NCBI GenBank assembly: GCA_009760855.2
Contig: WPIO01000078.1
Location: forward strand, 1,212,501-1,276,500
From: Cristatella mucedo
Taxonomy: Eukaryota > Bryozoa > Phylactolaemata > Cristatellidae
Length of the DNA: 64,000 nucleotides
Direction of reading: 5' to 3'
Below, one piece after another: positions 33,621-45,859 of the stretch. Made by a program: the position numbers and the translations under genes. The notes beneath the pieces are model-generated. The model saw only the letters and a list, made by a program, of their open reading frames with translations, was not told the DNA's origin and ran no database searches. Every line of letters starts with the position of its first letter. Position 1 is the first letter of the stretch.

Positions 33621-34538
33621 TTACCTTGCCAGGGGCGGGGGCGTTCCCTTGGTAACTAATGGCAGAAAATCATGCAGCCGCTGGCTTATTTTTGCAAGCA
33701 AATACCTTGCTATGCTATAGTGCTGCGCTTAGGGAAGGCCCCATTATGACAGGGACTTCGACACCGCTTGTGATTACAGTGATTATCGGGCCTCTTCAGT
33801 TCCAGCGCCGAGTTAGATAAAGCACTGGTGCTGCTGGTCAGCCGCACGCATACCGGTGTGCTTAATGCAGTCCCAAGGCCAATACCCGAATCTGACAGCA
33901 GTGCTCTGAGCTGGGCACCGCGCTACCATAGCTTATTTGGCACATCATCCACCTTGCTGGCAAGTAGAGCTGACACCCACAGGTGCACCCAGATGCTGAC
34001 TGCCAGAACACAAGCACGCTGGGTGAGGCAGGGAAGGGGGATGCTGACTGCTACTGAAGCGGCGGCGGCAGCAGTGACCTACTGGGGTATGGCACGGACC
34101 ACAGAGAGAATCGCGAGTAGCGCCGGGTTGCTTCGTCCACTTTCCGGACGACGTTATGCTGACTGCTTGACCCCTTCCTTGCTCCTCCATCAGACTGCAC
34201 ACGCTGCACGCCGAACCTGGGTCCAGCAGTTTGATGTCCCATCATGCACGCGCCTTCAGAGCCGCTCTGGTGACGCTGCAAGGAGTTTAACCGTAGCTGC
34301 TGTAGAGCCAACCACAGCAGCAGCAGAGAGCCCCGCTGTCCGCTGCACGGATACAGTAAGCGGCATCACGATAAGGCCCTCCGTAAAGCCACGGCCTCGG
34401 GGGAAAGCAGAGCGGGCAAGTGTCTGATTGGTGGGCAGCGCTCTTTTGCCCGAGCAAGCACTGGTGAGAGCCGGCTCATTCCAAGCCCAGGAGCCCCCAG
34501 AGACGCTGGCGGATTCATCAGGCAACTTCTCCGCTTAC

Positions 34539-34934
34539 ACGCATGTGGCAACTTCCGAGTCTTCTGGACGGGTACACTCTCGCCGCCTAAAATTACAGCA
34601 AGAAATGGTCCGCTTCCAGCCGAGTGGGCGTCAATTGCCCTGATCAGCCATCGCTTCCTCTGACTGGTGACAGTATGGACCACCGCAGCATGCCCTAGGC
34701 AGTGGGTAGATTGATTTGTGTGAGAAGCGCACAGCAGGCAAGATTGGGGCGTGCTTTGGGTATTGGAACAAGTCATAGCCAGAGGGTAAACTGGTACAAC
34801 TGGAGGCAGGATCTCCCTTGAAAGTAACTGCTGAGACGACACTGATATTCTTTGATCATTGGGAACTAGCATAAGCAGATGCAGCTTCTCCTTCGTGTCA
34901 GTCACAGACAGATCAACAGCCGTGCCAGTCACAA
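34539..34934 (-). CDS. Candidate exon, unrecognised
   Basis: A frame reads GTAVDLSVTDTKEKLHLLML, VPNDQRISVSSQQLLSREIL, a Cys-rich part (CLLCASHTNQSTHC) and KRWLIRAIDAHSAGSGPFL, ending at a strong donor (CATGCGT|GTAAGC). The upstream side runs into a GT microsatellite, so the acceptor is unclear. A following candidate at 34395 (ctctgctttcccccgag) continues in the matching phase with GFTEGLIVMPLTVSVQ. The TDTKEK…LLMLVP order vaguely recalls the family's NVTSSEK…LLSIPYPG, but this is too weak to name. Confidence 0.25.
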
Positions 34935-35005
34935 CCACAGACACAAACCACACGCACACACACACATGCATGTACAAACACACATACCTACATGCACACA
35001 CCCAA
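34925..35005. repeat. (CA)n-rich stretch
   Basis: CACA with tg and ta interruptions. Confidence 0.85.
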
Positions 35006-35159
35006 ACCATTTTGAATCTCGCAACCCATCCAGCCCCACACTGTCTCTGCAGCTTGATCGCACCTCAATCCTGGAGGGTAGCTGAGGTGGCTGAAAGTCT
35101 CAACAGGTTCACGGCAAGCACCACAGACTGAGAATGGCTTCCTCATCCCCTAACAAGTT

Positions 35160-37000
35160 TCTTGCATTCTCAAAATTCCCAGTGGCTATCGTGCCTCAAT
35201 TAAGCCCTCCAACTCAAAAATAACGCCGTTCCCAACCTGTGACCTTCCTAAAGGTCTCCGACGTTTCCGTGTTGGCGTGTGGATACTTAATAAGGGTTCA
35301 GCAAAAGAGCTCGGTCTCCCGAAGACCCTATACCTTTATCTCTGCGTCTTCACTATAACTTAGCCCCGCCATAACCAAGATTTTAATGCTTCTTTAAAGG
35401 GGTCGTCCCCCAAGTCCCTTCAAATCGGCACCGTTAGACCTATGCTTGCAAAGCCTGCGATAAGACACAGAGTCCTAGCAAACTCATCGTCTAGTTTCTC
35501 TGCGCGTTCTTATCAAAGATCTGTGACCTCGTGCTGTAACGCATGATGCTAGCTTTGCACATATGATTGAAAACTAATGGAATGTCAGGAAACATTCTCT
35601 ATTCAGCCCGCGTTTCAAGAGAGCAAGCACCTCATTGACAACTTGCTCGCCTCGTGGTAACAATGACATTCTACGGGCAACGACGACGGGAATGTCACTG
35701 CCCTAGCTCTGTAGATCGTCTGCGGCCTTCGACACCATGGATCACGAAGTTTCTGCTCGAACGATTGAGGACCTAATGATCGTCTGGCGACGAAGACTGG
35801 CGGGTTTAAATCATACTTGTCTGATCGTGTTCAAATCCGTGTCGTGTGGGGGTCAGGTCTCAGACAGAGAAGGTAACCTGTGGAGTCGTCAAGGGTCCTG
35901 TACTTGGTCCTTGGCTGTTCTTCCATTTCCATACGACAACCTCCGTGGAAAGTGATTAGCCTCATGGAATAGGATATCACTTCTAGCTGACGTGACACTC
36001 GGTTTGTATCGGCTATTTCGAAACCGTCGGACATCTGCCGCGCAACTGAGCCAAACTGAATGCTTGGTCTACCGATATTCCGATCCAGATGTCGAAAAAC
36101 TTATTGAAATTAAATGATGATAAAACCGGAACTTACAGCCTACAGACACTCCTAAGCGTGGCTGGATTAAAAGGCTTGTTAAGTTCTATTAGTGTGATGT
36201 AAATTGTCCGGGCCACTCTTCCACGCGTGCTCGGAAATTTGTGTGTCGTATCTGATAGCTGCCTCATCAAAAGCTTTATTCAGAAGACTGCCTCTACAGC
36301 TAGCCACCACGTCTGACTCCTTAGCCAAGATTAGGAGCCAGTTCAAGCATGGCTTCAAAAATTTGTAGAATTAGCTTTTAGTTCTGTCTCGCTGATTATT
36401 GTAATCTTGCTGGGCCGCCAAAGAAATCTATTATGCCACTGCAGCGACAATGAATACGGCTGCAAGGCCATTCCCTCAAGTCCCACGGTTTGAGCACGTG
36501 TCCCCTTGCCAAAAGCAGAATGGCTGCCGATTGAGCAAAGGATAACAAAACAAAGTCTTACTGACCCACAAGGCCCGCCAGCTTGGCTCTTCATACCCAG
36601 CCGAACTGCTGCATCAGCCTCCCAGCCCTGTCCGCGCCCTCAGATCCTGTGTGGAAATAAATTATCTCCATCCCTCCGCTTAAAGACATCTATGCCGTGA
36701 AGCTTCTATCTCTGCAGGTCCCATACTGTGTAACTCCGCTCCACACCTTACGAAACGAAACACTCCTCCAACTGCCGACTATGGCACATCCTTTCAGAAG
36801 TCCTGACTGCTACTCCAATCTACCACTACCTCAACTGCCTCCTGACTCATGATGCTTCCCACTTTCCTTTGCCAAGACGAAGTCTGTTGGCTACAACTGA
36901 TACAAAGCCGCTTAGGGCTGTGAGTACGCTATACAACTTCCCGCGAACACCAACACGGTCTTTATTAATTTGTGAAGTTGCAGACGGAGATATAATGGCA
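35160..37000 (+). mobile_element. LINE-B, decayed copy
   Basis: Starts in text matching 63170-63250 ('cgtgcctcaattaagccctc', 'cccaacctgtgaccttccta'), passes the RT block (CDTMDHEV, SCGGQVSD) and the C-terminal block, and ends with 'ccaacacggtctttattaat' and 'agttgcagacggagatataa'. Many frame changes and deletions. Lies in an intron of the MTMR14-like locus, opposite strand. Confidence 0.8.
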
Positions 37001-37939
37001 TTACCAATAGCCTGGGCATCAAGCAAAGTTTGGCATCCGACAGCTGGCCTCCTGCTGGCAGCAAACCGTGCACGCACACTTGTTGGGCGGATACGCGGGG
37101 CGGCGGGTGGCGGAGGAGGTACCAGATGAAAGCGCGGCTGACGCCCGCTCTTATACAGATTAGAGATCACGCATAAAGAGATCTGTAATCCAGACTGAAC
37201 AAAAGCATCGACTTTGAAGATAGAGGCTGACACGGGCATGCCTTGATATCATTCCTGACTCATCCCAGCCATAGAACACACAAGGGACAGCAGAAACTAT
37301 AATGGCCATGCAGCTGGCTGTGAGCTTTCAATACCATAGCTCAAGACTACTCTGTCAGAACAAGAAGCTGAGCAACGATGAAGACAGGAGGTGGCCTGGA
37401 GGCACCAGTCGAGGCTGAAAGGGGGCAGGCACCGAATGAATGGAGCGAAGCAGGATCACTAGCTAACAGCCCTCCTCTTAGCCCACGATATGGCAGTGAT
37501 AGCACCCAAGTGCTGCAATCAGATACACTGCATCATGCAGTGCATGGCGCTAGACACAGAGGGAAGTGGCAGGCAACCAGATCACCTCAGTCACGTAGTT
37601 ACCATGCTCTGGCTGATGCAATGTGACATGAATTGCAGCATTCTATCACCAATCGATGTGCTAATCACTTAGCAGCTGTACTATAAATACTGTATCGGAA
37701 GCGCAGTCACAGTACTGTACAGCTTTCAGCGTCTCTGGTGTGACAGTCAGATCCATACAGTCTGCTTCGAGCGGCATCCCCAATGACTAGTATCGAAGGC
37801 TGCAGTTGCAAGCCGTGCCGGTATCGGGCACGCACGAGCTGGCGTCGCCAAGTACACATCTAGCGCCTGCTCCGTGACTGGAGTGCAGTCTAGTGAGGTG
37901 TTCAAGAGCTAATCAGTCCTTCTCACTGAGGCCAACTCC

Positions 37940-38195
37940 TTAGCAGCCATTAGCTTTCCGGTGGTCCAACGACTCTTCTTTCATGGAACGTAGACTCTGG
38001 GTGAGTCTCTGTGCTCTTCTGCCTGACTCTCCGGCAGCATCTATCATACTGCAATGGCTTGCCTCGTCTGTCGGCCGTGCAATCAGGCGATTGCTGAGCT
38101 GGTGAACACTTGCAGCGATACGCGCTCCAGCGGGTTTGCACAGCCGCCACATACACTTCTTTCCTGCAGACCTGGCATACCAGCAGCAAACGGAT
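37940..38195 (-). CDS. Candidate exon, unrecognised
   Basis: Follows an acceptor (ctgctggtatgccag) with an open frame: SAGKKCMWRLCKPAGARIAA, SVHQLSNRLIARPTDEASHC and LRSMKEESLDHRKANGC then TAA. A second frame over the same bases starts VCQVCRKEVYVAAVQTRW. In an MTMR14 intron; no matching family part. Confidence 0.22.
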
Positions 38196-38715
38196 CGACT
38201 CTCGCGGTTTATCACCATAGACGTAGGGTCCATTCCATTCTGGGTCCAGCTACCTATCAGATCTCATTCCTATTACCAGGCCAAGCTGCGTCACACTAAT
38301 GCCTTTTCTGGAACTAACTGCTTCTAATCTATACCCTGTGACAAACTCAACCTGGGAGACTAAGTGCTTAGTTCAAGCATGCATTTCTCAAAGCCTAGAA
38401 CTCACTGCACGACTTCAGTCACCACATCCCCTGACTTGGCCACATTTAAAAAGCAACCAAAACACCTCACCATTTAGGACAGCATTTGTGGGTCCTGTGA
38501 ATCTGCTGTCCTTCGTGTGCTTAGTGTGTGACACTCTCGGATGCTGCCACTAACCGCACTTGCATGCTGACCCTGTGCATGTCACTCCCTAACATGCAGA
38601 TCAGCTGTTTATCAAGCACGATATTACCTAATCCCGTTTTCCTTAGCAGCAAACGTAAAGTGCTCTAGGAAGAGATGAGTTCCTCTGAGGGCGTTTATTA
38701 CGTGTATTATTATTC
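38190..38715 (+). mobile_element. LINE-A 3' fragment
   Basis: Coding end with several frame changes ('atcagatctcattcctatta', 'ccacatcccctgacttggcc'), then 'catgctgaccctgtgcatgt', 'gctctaggaagagatgagtt' and final tta units. Confidence 0.75.
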
Positions 38716-39084
38716 TACTATTATTGCTGATAAACAAGTTCTTCTTAAGCATCCTATCCTACATGGACTACTACATTAGCAGTGCTCTGCAATTGTTAAT
38801 TTTAAGGTGCATCTCAGTGCCAGACTACACAGAATTAATGGGGACAGGAAACAATCTTCCGGAAACAACCTATACCTCCAAATGGCCTCTGCTGCCGGAA
38901 ATCCAGTGGCATCTACCCGAATTCTGGGTGTTCTGTAGTCAGCGCCGCCTCACTTTCTCAGCTTGTAACATCGCAAATTCGGCCCAGCTTAGACAGGGAC
39001 ATCAGATCCACGTTGTTTCCACAGCATCAGACACTTGGCCCTGACACTTGGTAGCTCACTATTTGGTGGTTCTAGCCTATAATC

Positions 39085-39660
39085 AGTCGTATTACAGTTG
39101 CTGCAAACTCCCCCGCAGCCAGGCTCTGTCTATCAATGAACGTCACACAGAAGACACTGTACTTCTCACTGATCTGCACCTTCCGATTCTTCATCAGGGG
39201 CAATACATCAAATACAAGGTTTTGTCATTTGCTTTTTAGGTCCTCTCCATTCTTGCGCCAGACTACCTATCATGACCACTCTCATCTCGTAGGCATCGTA
39301 CTATCGGCCTCTTGATCTGAAGTCGCCTAGCTGTGCCTCGCAATCAATGTCAAACTTTGAGACTATGCTGCCTTAGCCTGGGCAAGTAAGCCCCAAAAAG
39401 CTTCCAGAAACTCACTGCTGACTGACCAATAATGACACCTGGTATTCATATAAACAAGAGGCCAAACCCACTTGTTCATTACTGCATTTGAAGGCCCTGC
39501 TATACTTTCAAAGGAGTTTGCAAAAGGTTCTGACACCGTGCAGGCTGGATCACCAACCTGTTGACATAGCCCTCTGTACGTAAGTGCATAAACAAGTGAT
39601 CCAGTCCTCTAGGGCACTATACAGGATATCTTCTTCTAATTATTTTTGCTATTATAATAA
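39085..39660 (+). mobile_element. Old LINE-A fragment
   Basis: Reads VLLTDLHLPILHQGQYIKYK, the counterpart of PLLADLHWLPVKQRIDFK, and ends with 'gtgatccagtcctctagggc' and 'actatacaggatatcttctt'. Confidence 0.6.
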
Positions 39661-39849
39661 CGCTTACAGCCGTTGGATATCACTTAGCAAGATTGCATAT
39701 GAAATCATAAAGCATGTGCATCCGTGAGCCCAAGAAGGCTGGTTTCCAGTTCTTTATATATTGTAATTTAAATATCTTGCCATCAGGTACCATTAGCTAG
39801 CAACTGGTCTTATAAGCATGTGCCAAAGGAAAGGTGACTATGCCACTTA

Positions 39850-40150
39850 TGACCCAACAAGGTTCCGCCCCCTGTGTCCGCCTCTCTGTCTGTCCGCCCT
39901 CTCCAACTTCTTTGGTTTGTATCTTTTGCCTCTGTCGCAGTTGCAGCCCAGCAACATCAGATAAGCTGTCGAATAAATGGCATCGACAGATATCAGATAA
40001 GCCAGCAGGATCCATGCTGTCCACGAAGCAAGAGCAAATGATGCCTGCATCGAGGAAGAGTGATGCATGCATACACGGCAATTGCAGCACAGCCATGAAA
40101 TATGGGGCCAGCAAAATGACGGCTTCCAGCAGAGTACCATCAGCACCCAT
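39850..40150 (-). CDS. Candidate exon or nested frame, unrecognised
   Basis: Two minus frames look plausible. One reads GADGTLLEAVILLAPYFMAV and LSDICRCHLFDSLSDVAGLQ. The other, after an acceptor at tcttcctcgatgcag, has a hydrophobic run (WILLAYLISVDAIYS). At most one is real. In an MTMR14 intron. Confidence 0.2.
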
Positions 40151-40511
40151 AGCCGTCGGTTAAACAATCGCATAGCCATCCCGGCTTCCTAGCTGCCTAC
40201 TATTGCCAGCCAACGGTAAGTGAAGGGGTCACTGAGATTCACACTCAGCCAACAACGCCAAATCGTACCATTCTTTCATGAATGCTCCAAGTGAATGATA
40301 GCTAATCAATAGGTAGGCCAGCAGCTGACGAGCGGCAATACTTTTGCACTTATGTCAATATGTAAATGTTAATTTGGGAGCAGAGTAAAGCTGCCGACAA
40401 GGGCGTGGGCTTAAATGTTTGGGAAATATAACACCACGCCAGCCATCTTTATAGCACGAGGTCGTAGCAGCCAGCTTCGCATTTCAGCAGCTTTGTATGT
40501 ACACTTGGTAC

Positions 40512-40621
40512 CTTGGTGGTTGATCAGCAGCAGCAGGAGCCTCAGCCTGGCCACCCCAGTCGGATATAGCACTCTGCTCACAGGAATCCCCAGAGGGGCC
40601 TGACTCACTTTTGGGGACTGA
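40512..40621 (-). CDS. Candidate exon, unrecognised
   Basis: Acceptor ctggctttctcaag, open frame QSPKVSQAPLGIPVSRVLYP then RLRLLLLLINHQ, donor CACCAAG|GTACCA. The phase fits one frame of an upstream candidate at 41000-40790 (acceptor gatgctgtttcattgcag, donor AAGATA|GTGAGT). No homology. Confidence 0.25.
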
Positions 40622-41118
40622 CTTGAGAAAGCCAGTGCTTCCTGGCCCAAGGAGTTGAGTCCCAAAAGTATTGCATTAAGCTGAAGGGAAATGCTACGAG
40701 CTCATCAGATCTTTATCAACATTACGAGATGCCACTTGAAGTGGGGGAGACAGAACCCGTCCAGCAAACCAACTGGCATCGGGGTTCAACTGACTCACTA
40801 TCTTGCTGGGATGACGTCGGGTCTCTGTGGAACTGCATGCTGCTTGCTGGGAGCTTGCATCAGAGATGAAGAACATGGTACATCCTGTTTCGTTGGTGCC
40901 GGGCCCTGATGCGTGGTGACAGCCCTGACCAAGGCTTTGTGGCTGGCTGGTAAATATCGAGGAATAGTGCACCGACTTTCTGTGGTGCTGCAATGAAACA
41001 GCATCAAAAGCGGACTTAGCCGTATGGATGCCAAGGCCTCACAAGACAATGCAGGAAATAGCTAGGTAATCCTACACAAATGCTCGCCTGCCAATGACAA
41101 GTTAACTTTGCATACTAC

Positions 41119-41267
41119 CCACTGGGGATAAGCCGCTGAAATCCAAAACATACATCTTCACTGCAGAATCTTTGCAGAATAAAGATGTCATGACATGGTG
41201 GTAAGTTCCAGGCTTCCTGGGTGTTGGAAATGAACTGATACCCAAAAGCTCAGATTTAGAAGCACAG
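41119..41267 (-). CDS. Candidate exon, unrecognised
   Basis: Acceptor ctctgtgcctgccattcag, 49 codons (LLGISSFPTPRKPGTYHHVM, KDSAVKMYVLDFSGLSPV), donor CAGTGG|GTAGTA. Residue mix looks coding but the family is unknown. A longer competing frame crosses the acceptor. Confidence 0.27.
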
Positions 41268-41519
41268 CTGAATGGCAGGCACAGAGGCCAGAATGAAGGA
41301 CATAAAAACGAATGACAAAAACTTCTTGACGCCACACTGACCGACTGCAGCCAGTGCAAGTTGGTTGAAGTGGTATGATTCGGCAGCTGTGATGTTCACG
41401 ATATATCGTGGTTAGCCAGCTGTCTCCTGATTCTGCATCACTTTTAAGCAGGCAGAGATTTATGATAAGGAGCCTAGATGAGACACCCTTTAAACCCGTA
41501 GATTCCATTACTGAAACAA

Positions 41520-41800
41520 TCAGAATAGCAAGGCCATCTCAGCGCTCTGGAGAGATGTCATGAGCCAGCATGAACTTGTGGAGTGCACTCGTAGGTGGCC
41601 AGCCACGAGGTTTCCTCGAGACTGCTGGAGTAGACTTAACAAGGAAAGAAGCAGCTCTTGTACGTATTCACCAAGACCGATAACTGGCTTGTTGCCCGCC
41701 TTCTTCTGATCGCCCAGCGAAGCAAGCACAACCTCGCATTCAAGTTGCCAAAGCAGATAATTAAAAGTGTAAAGGTGATAGATATCAGCTATATATAAGA
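41520..41800 (-). CDS. Candidate exon, unrecognised
   Basis: After an acceptor (aggtctcttatatatag) a frame of about 90 codons reads DIYHLYTFNYLLWQLECEVV, GLGEYVQELLLSLLSLLQQS and ends AEMALLF then TGA. It is hydrophobic-helical and the most protein-like of the unassigned frames in this stretch. It might be a nested gene or an unrecognised part of the host gene. Confidence 0.3.
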
Positions 41801-41829
41801 GACCTATAATGCAGCTCGATCAAGACTTT

Positions 41830-43360
41830 CGTTTGAGTGCGTACGTAGCAGCTAATCAAATGACAGGGACGTGAAAATGCATGCCAACTCAATAATGTCT
41901 CTGATAGAATGGCTCGCATAGCTCGCGATCTCGACATCAATACAGCTTCTGGTGCCTTTAAGAATCAACCCATTCAACCCTCCTTTCTTTCGAGCACCAA
42001 GTTCGGGAGGCAAAGTGATCCAGCAGCGTTTAAATACCTACGACATTCAAAAATAAGCAACTCACATACGGTTTTATTGTAGATCTGTCTGAGTCAACTT
42101 GGTTGGCAGGAGTGGTAGCAACAGCCCTTTGTTGCAGGAAGCCAAACAGCATTGCTAAGTCAGAAAGTGCGAATCGGGCTATTTATTACATTTATACACT
42201 CCAAGTCAGAAAATGTCATTGTGACTCATTATCTATGACTTCTTTGAGTGATGCCACCTTCACTTCCTGCAACTCAAGTCATCACTGACATATAACGTGA
42301 CTAACCGACAGGATCTACAGGAGACAGTCGAGGCCTTCGTATGGCCTCGACATAACTCTGTTTTTACCTTACACAAGTATCTATTAATTAAAGCGAGAAA
42401 GTCAGTCACGTGGCACGATGGCGCCCCACCTTAGATAGCGAATCAGAGGCAGTGTATTATACTTGGCATGAATAACACTTTGCCAAATGGAGGCGTTCCT
42501 GAGTCTCAGACGAAGTGAGTTCACGTTCAATTTACGTCTGACGAGTTAAAACGATACACGTAAGCAAGTACCCGCCTACACTGACGACAAAAACAGTGTA
42601 CCAGTGGTCATGGATGTGTACATTTGTCGTACAGTATTGTGTTTTAACTATGACCCAGCATAGGGAGTCTAGAGGCTCACCCATATCATCAGAACAATGA
42701 TGGGTTCGAGGACATGTGAAATTGTTCAAAAGCCCTTATGACGCAACATGGTCCAAACTCGAACTAAGAGCATTGATTTGCTGATTCAAAAGATCAGGGT
42801 GACTATTCATGCCATAAGATTTTCAGAACTATCGAGCATGTGTGTATATTTATGACACTAGTAAAAGTACAAATGAATGTATGTATATGGCTGTATGTAT
42901 ATATGTATGCATGAATGTCTGCTATGCATGCATGCACGTACATGTAGGTGTACGTATGTCTCCCTCCATCAGTAACTCCCCACAAAGCCTAAGAACTAAT
43001 AAAGTACTTCACTGGGGATTCCACATTCAAGATAGTAAGTAGCTTGGTGCCCTATGATAAAGCAGACCCCCATCACACAAAAGAGAAAAGTGAGAGCCTA
43101 TCTAAGTCAAGTGATCGAGAAATTAGCGGAAGCTGGCTGGGCGGGATGGCTAGAAAGAATGCGCTGCAGCGGGCAGTAGGGAGGTCTGATGCTGCACAGA
43201 ATTGTGGAAGTGTGTTAGCGAGAACTGGCACTGCTAAAGAACTGGGGAGTCTACCAGTTCTAGAACCCGCAGAGAACCTCTGCCCTCAAGACAGTTTCCA
43301 TTCTCAGGCTTGCATAGACAATTTTTCTTAAGGCAATGATTAGCGATCAATGATATCTTG
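41830..43360. other. No assigned gene
   Basis: No gene or LINE text recognised. An ATGT-rich stretch lies at 42840-42960. Lies in an intron of the MTMR14-like locus. Confidence 0.4.
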
Positions 43361-43365
43361 CTTAC

Positions 43366-43440
43366 GATGAAGTCTTGATCTGTCATAAAATGCTTACGAA
43401 GGCCTACGCAGACATGACCAGGGATGGGCAATTGTTTATA
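43366..43440 (-). CDS. Candidate small exon, unrecognised
   Basis: Acceptor ttaaccttgtacaaacag, 25 codons in phase 0 (YKQLPIPGHVCVGLRKHF, MTDQDFI), donor TTCATC|GTAAGC. It lies 120 bases after the HIC segment. The phases do not pair directly, though the HIC exon is itself frameshifted. Could be the next family exon, but I see no clear match. Confidence 0.28.
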
Positions 43441-43561
43441 CTGTTTGTACAAGGTTAATATTGTTTATACAGACATAGCAATTCTTTAGCATCAAAACTA
43501 CGTTGATGCAGAACAAAGCGCAGCATCTACTCAAATACCATCTCAGTATTCGCTCTCTTAC

Positions 43562-43629
43562 CAGTGAGGAGATCAAATGACGACCTTCCATATCTCCGCT
43601 CACTGGAGTCATGGCGACTGACAGATGTG
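43562..43629 (-). CDS. MTMR14: MTMR14-like HIC exon, frameshifted
   Basis: Bounded by a superb acceptor (tttgtactctgctttctaag) and donor (CTCACTG|GTAAGA). Frame 0 begins HICQS, matching the family's HICRSAT directly after the conserved ILxxGK end of the previous exon. Another frame gives ERRYGRSSFDLLTG, matching the family's ELYGRSGYNYFFSG. The two can only be joined by a frame change near the sixth codon, where runs of two G may have shrunk (tcgccatgactcc). Length 68 is not what a clean exon would need. Confidence 0.5.
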
Positions 43630-44289
43630 CTTAGAAAGCAGAGTACAAAAAATGACAAACAAGAAGGACTTGCATGCTCTGAACGATTATGGGCACAGCA
43701 CTGATATTTCCACATCCGGGGCAACACTGGCCAACCTGAAGGTTGAAGTTTGTGCATTACGATGTAGGTCCCTACAGCACTCAAACAATGGACGGGTGGG
43801 CATGGTCAATGCTTTGCCTCATACGAGGCCCGAAACAGGCTACTGAGCCTTGATTGAATAATTTAGTACATTTGCGCCATGCCCCAAATCGTAAGAGCTC
43901 GGACCTAAACAAATACTTACAAGAATTCTGCCAATCATCTTTATCGGAAAAGCCTATTGAATGGCTTACTCATTTCTACCGTATCTTTAATTTCCTGGGA
44001 CGCATAGTCAAAACATGTCAGGCATAAGGGTGTGCTAATCTTAACGTCGCATGCATTCCAAACACTGATGATGGATGCAGAAAATGGATCGACAAGATTG
44101 TTGAGATGAATTTATACTGAGGGGGCGATACTCGGTCGCATCCAGAATTAGTCTTTTCGCCCAAGTGCTCGTATGGCGCGCCAAAGTCAATACCCTTGAA
44201 AATGGCCCACTATACCGAAAGCCTAAGTTGCGTGAGGAGATGCCACTAGGTGCTATAATCGGATTGCTTAGTAGATGCGATTGTGCGAC

Positions 44290-45155
44290 CATCACCACGT
44301 GCCTCAAAATTTAGGTGTCGTTTTCGACAGCTGCCTCAATTTTAAAAGCTTCATTCACAAGACTGCTTCTACAGCTAGCCATCACGTCTGATCCCTATCC
44401 AAGATCAGGAACTGTTCTCCCACAGTGGCTTGTAAAAATTTAACTAGCTCCTTAGTTCTGTCTCGGCTTGATTATTGTAATTCCCTTTTGGCTGGGCTAC
44501 CAAAAGAAGCTATTAGGCCACTGCAGCTGACTATGTATATGGCTGCAAGGCTGGTCTTCAAGTCCCCAGAGGTTTGAGCAAGTGTCTCCTTTGCTAAAAG
44601 AGCTAGGATGGCTGCCGGTCGATCAACGGATACTGAGCAAAGTTCTTACGCTGACCCACAAGGCCCGCCACGACTTGGCTCCTTCGTACCTAGCTGAACT
44701 GCTGCATCAGTTTCAGCCTGTTCGCTCCCTCGGGTCTTGAGTGGACAATCAATTAGCTGTCCCATTCCTCCGCTTAAAGACAGTTGGTGACAGAAGAAGC
44801 TTTAGCTCTGCAGGTCCTAGACTGTGGAACTCGCTTCCACAATTCCTATGCAACGAAAAGTACTCTCCTACTGCCAACTATGGCTCATCCTTTCCAGCGG
44901 TCTTGAGCTACTACTAGTCTATGCTACCCACTACCGCAACTGCCTCTACTGAAACTCCGCTATGCTTCCCACTTTCTCTTTGTTGCGTGAAACGAAGTCT
45001 GTTGGCTACCGAATCCGTATCAAAAGCCGCTTAGGGTGTGAGTGCGCTATACAAAAACTCTCCTGCGTAACACCCACGTGGTCTTTATGACCTTTGTGGA
45101 GTTACAGATGGAGATACATTACATTACATACATTACATTACATTACATTACAGAG
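44290..45155 (+). mobile_element. LINE-B 3' half
   Basis: Reads VPQNLGVVFDSCLNFKSFIH, SSLVLSRLDYCNSLLAGLPK, then frame-broken coding end and 3' UTR ('gtgagtgcgctatacaaaaa', 'acccacgtggtctttatgac'). Ends in (ACATT)n at 45112-45152. It is the best reference for the LINE-B 3' end in this window. Confidence 0.8.
45112..45152 (+). repeat. (ACATT)n 3' terminus of LINE-B
   Basis: About seven units of acatt/tacatt directly after the LINE-B 3' UTR, as expected for L2/CR1-like elements that end in a short tandem repeat instead of poly(A). Confidence 0.85.
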
Positions 45156-45788
45156 TCCATTTTGCAAGTTGTTGCACCTGGGTAAGCAAAACCAAGTTGA
45201 CAGCAAAAATAAATTTGCTACATAACATTTCTCTAACTTAAACAATTCAAGTGTTCTCGTGAAATATAGTTGAAAAGTAGTTGACAAAAAGCAGACACAT
45301 TTGAGCTTATACCAGGATCTCCTCCCCTGGTGGATTTATTTATGCTAGCACTGCATATCACTCTGAGTTTAGCAGACATTTTTTATTTACAGCTGCCTGC
45401 CGGATATTTCCATACTCCTGCTCAGCTGCTGCTGCGAGTGGTCGAAAGACTGCCTAAACTTAGCCATGAAAATTGGCAATATACAAGCTTCATACGAATC
45501 GTGCGATCATGCGAACGTGAGCGAATACAAGAATAGATCAGTGGCAACGAAGAAGCCTTGCCAGCCATATGTACACGTGCGGCCACTACGGCCGGTCGGC
45601 ACATGCAAGACTGTACTTTCATTTCGAACAACGGCACAGACTGTGCAGCACTTGATAACTAGCATGCACTAGCTACGAGAAGCAGTCTGAATGGGCACAA
45701 TTCAAGGATTTCTTGCACCCGAGCGTACATACTCATGCTTGTGGTGGATGCAGGTGGATTTGAATGAAATAATGTAATCGAGGACATG

Positions 45789-45851
45789 TGTCGACTAGAT
45801 TCTATGCTAAGCCTTGCCAGAGGCAAGGCTTAGCATAGAATCTAGTCGACA
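45789..45851. repeat. Perfect 30-bp inverted repeat with 3-bp loop
   Basis: The left arm 45789-45818 (tgtcgactagattctatgct then aagccttgcc) is the exact reverse complement of 45822-45851, with aga between. The pairing continues imperfectly about 10 more bases outward (cgaggacatg against cacgtctcttcg). As RNA it would be a strong hairpin. Confidence 0.95.
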
Positions 45852-45859
45852 CACGTCTC

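Noticed and set aside
44041-44307. 88-codon minus frame
   Set aside because: Antisense to the start of the LINE-B copy; no support.
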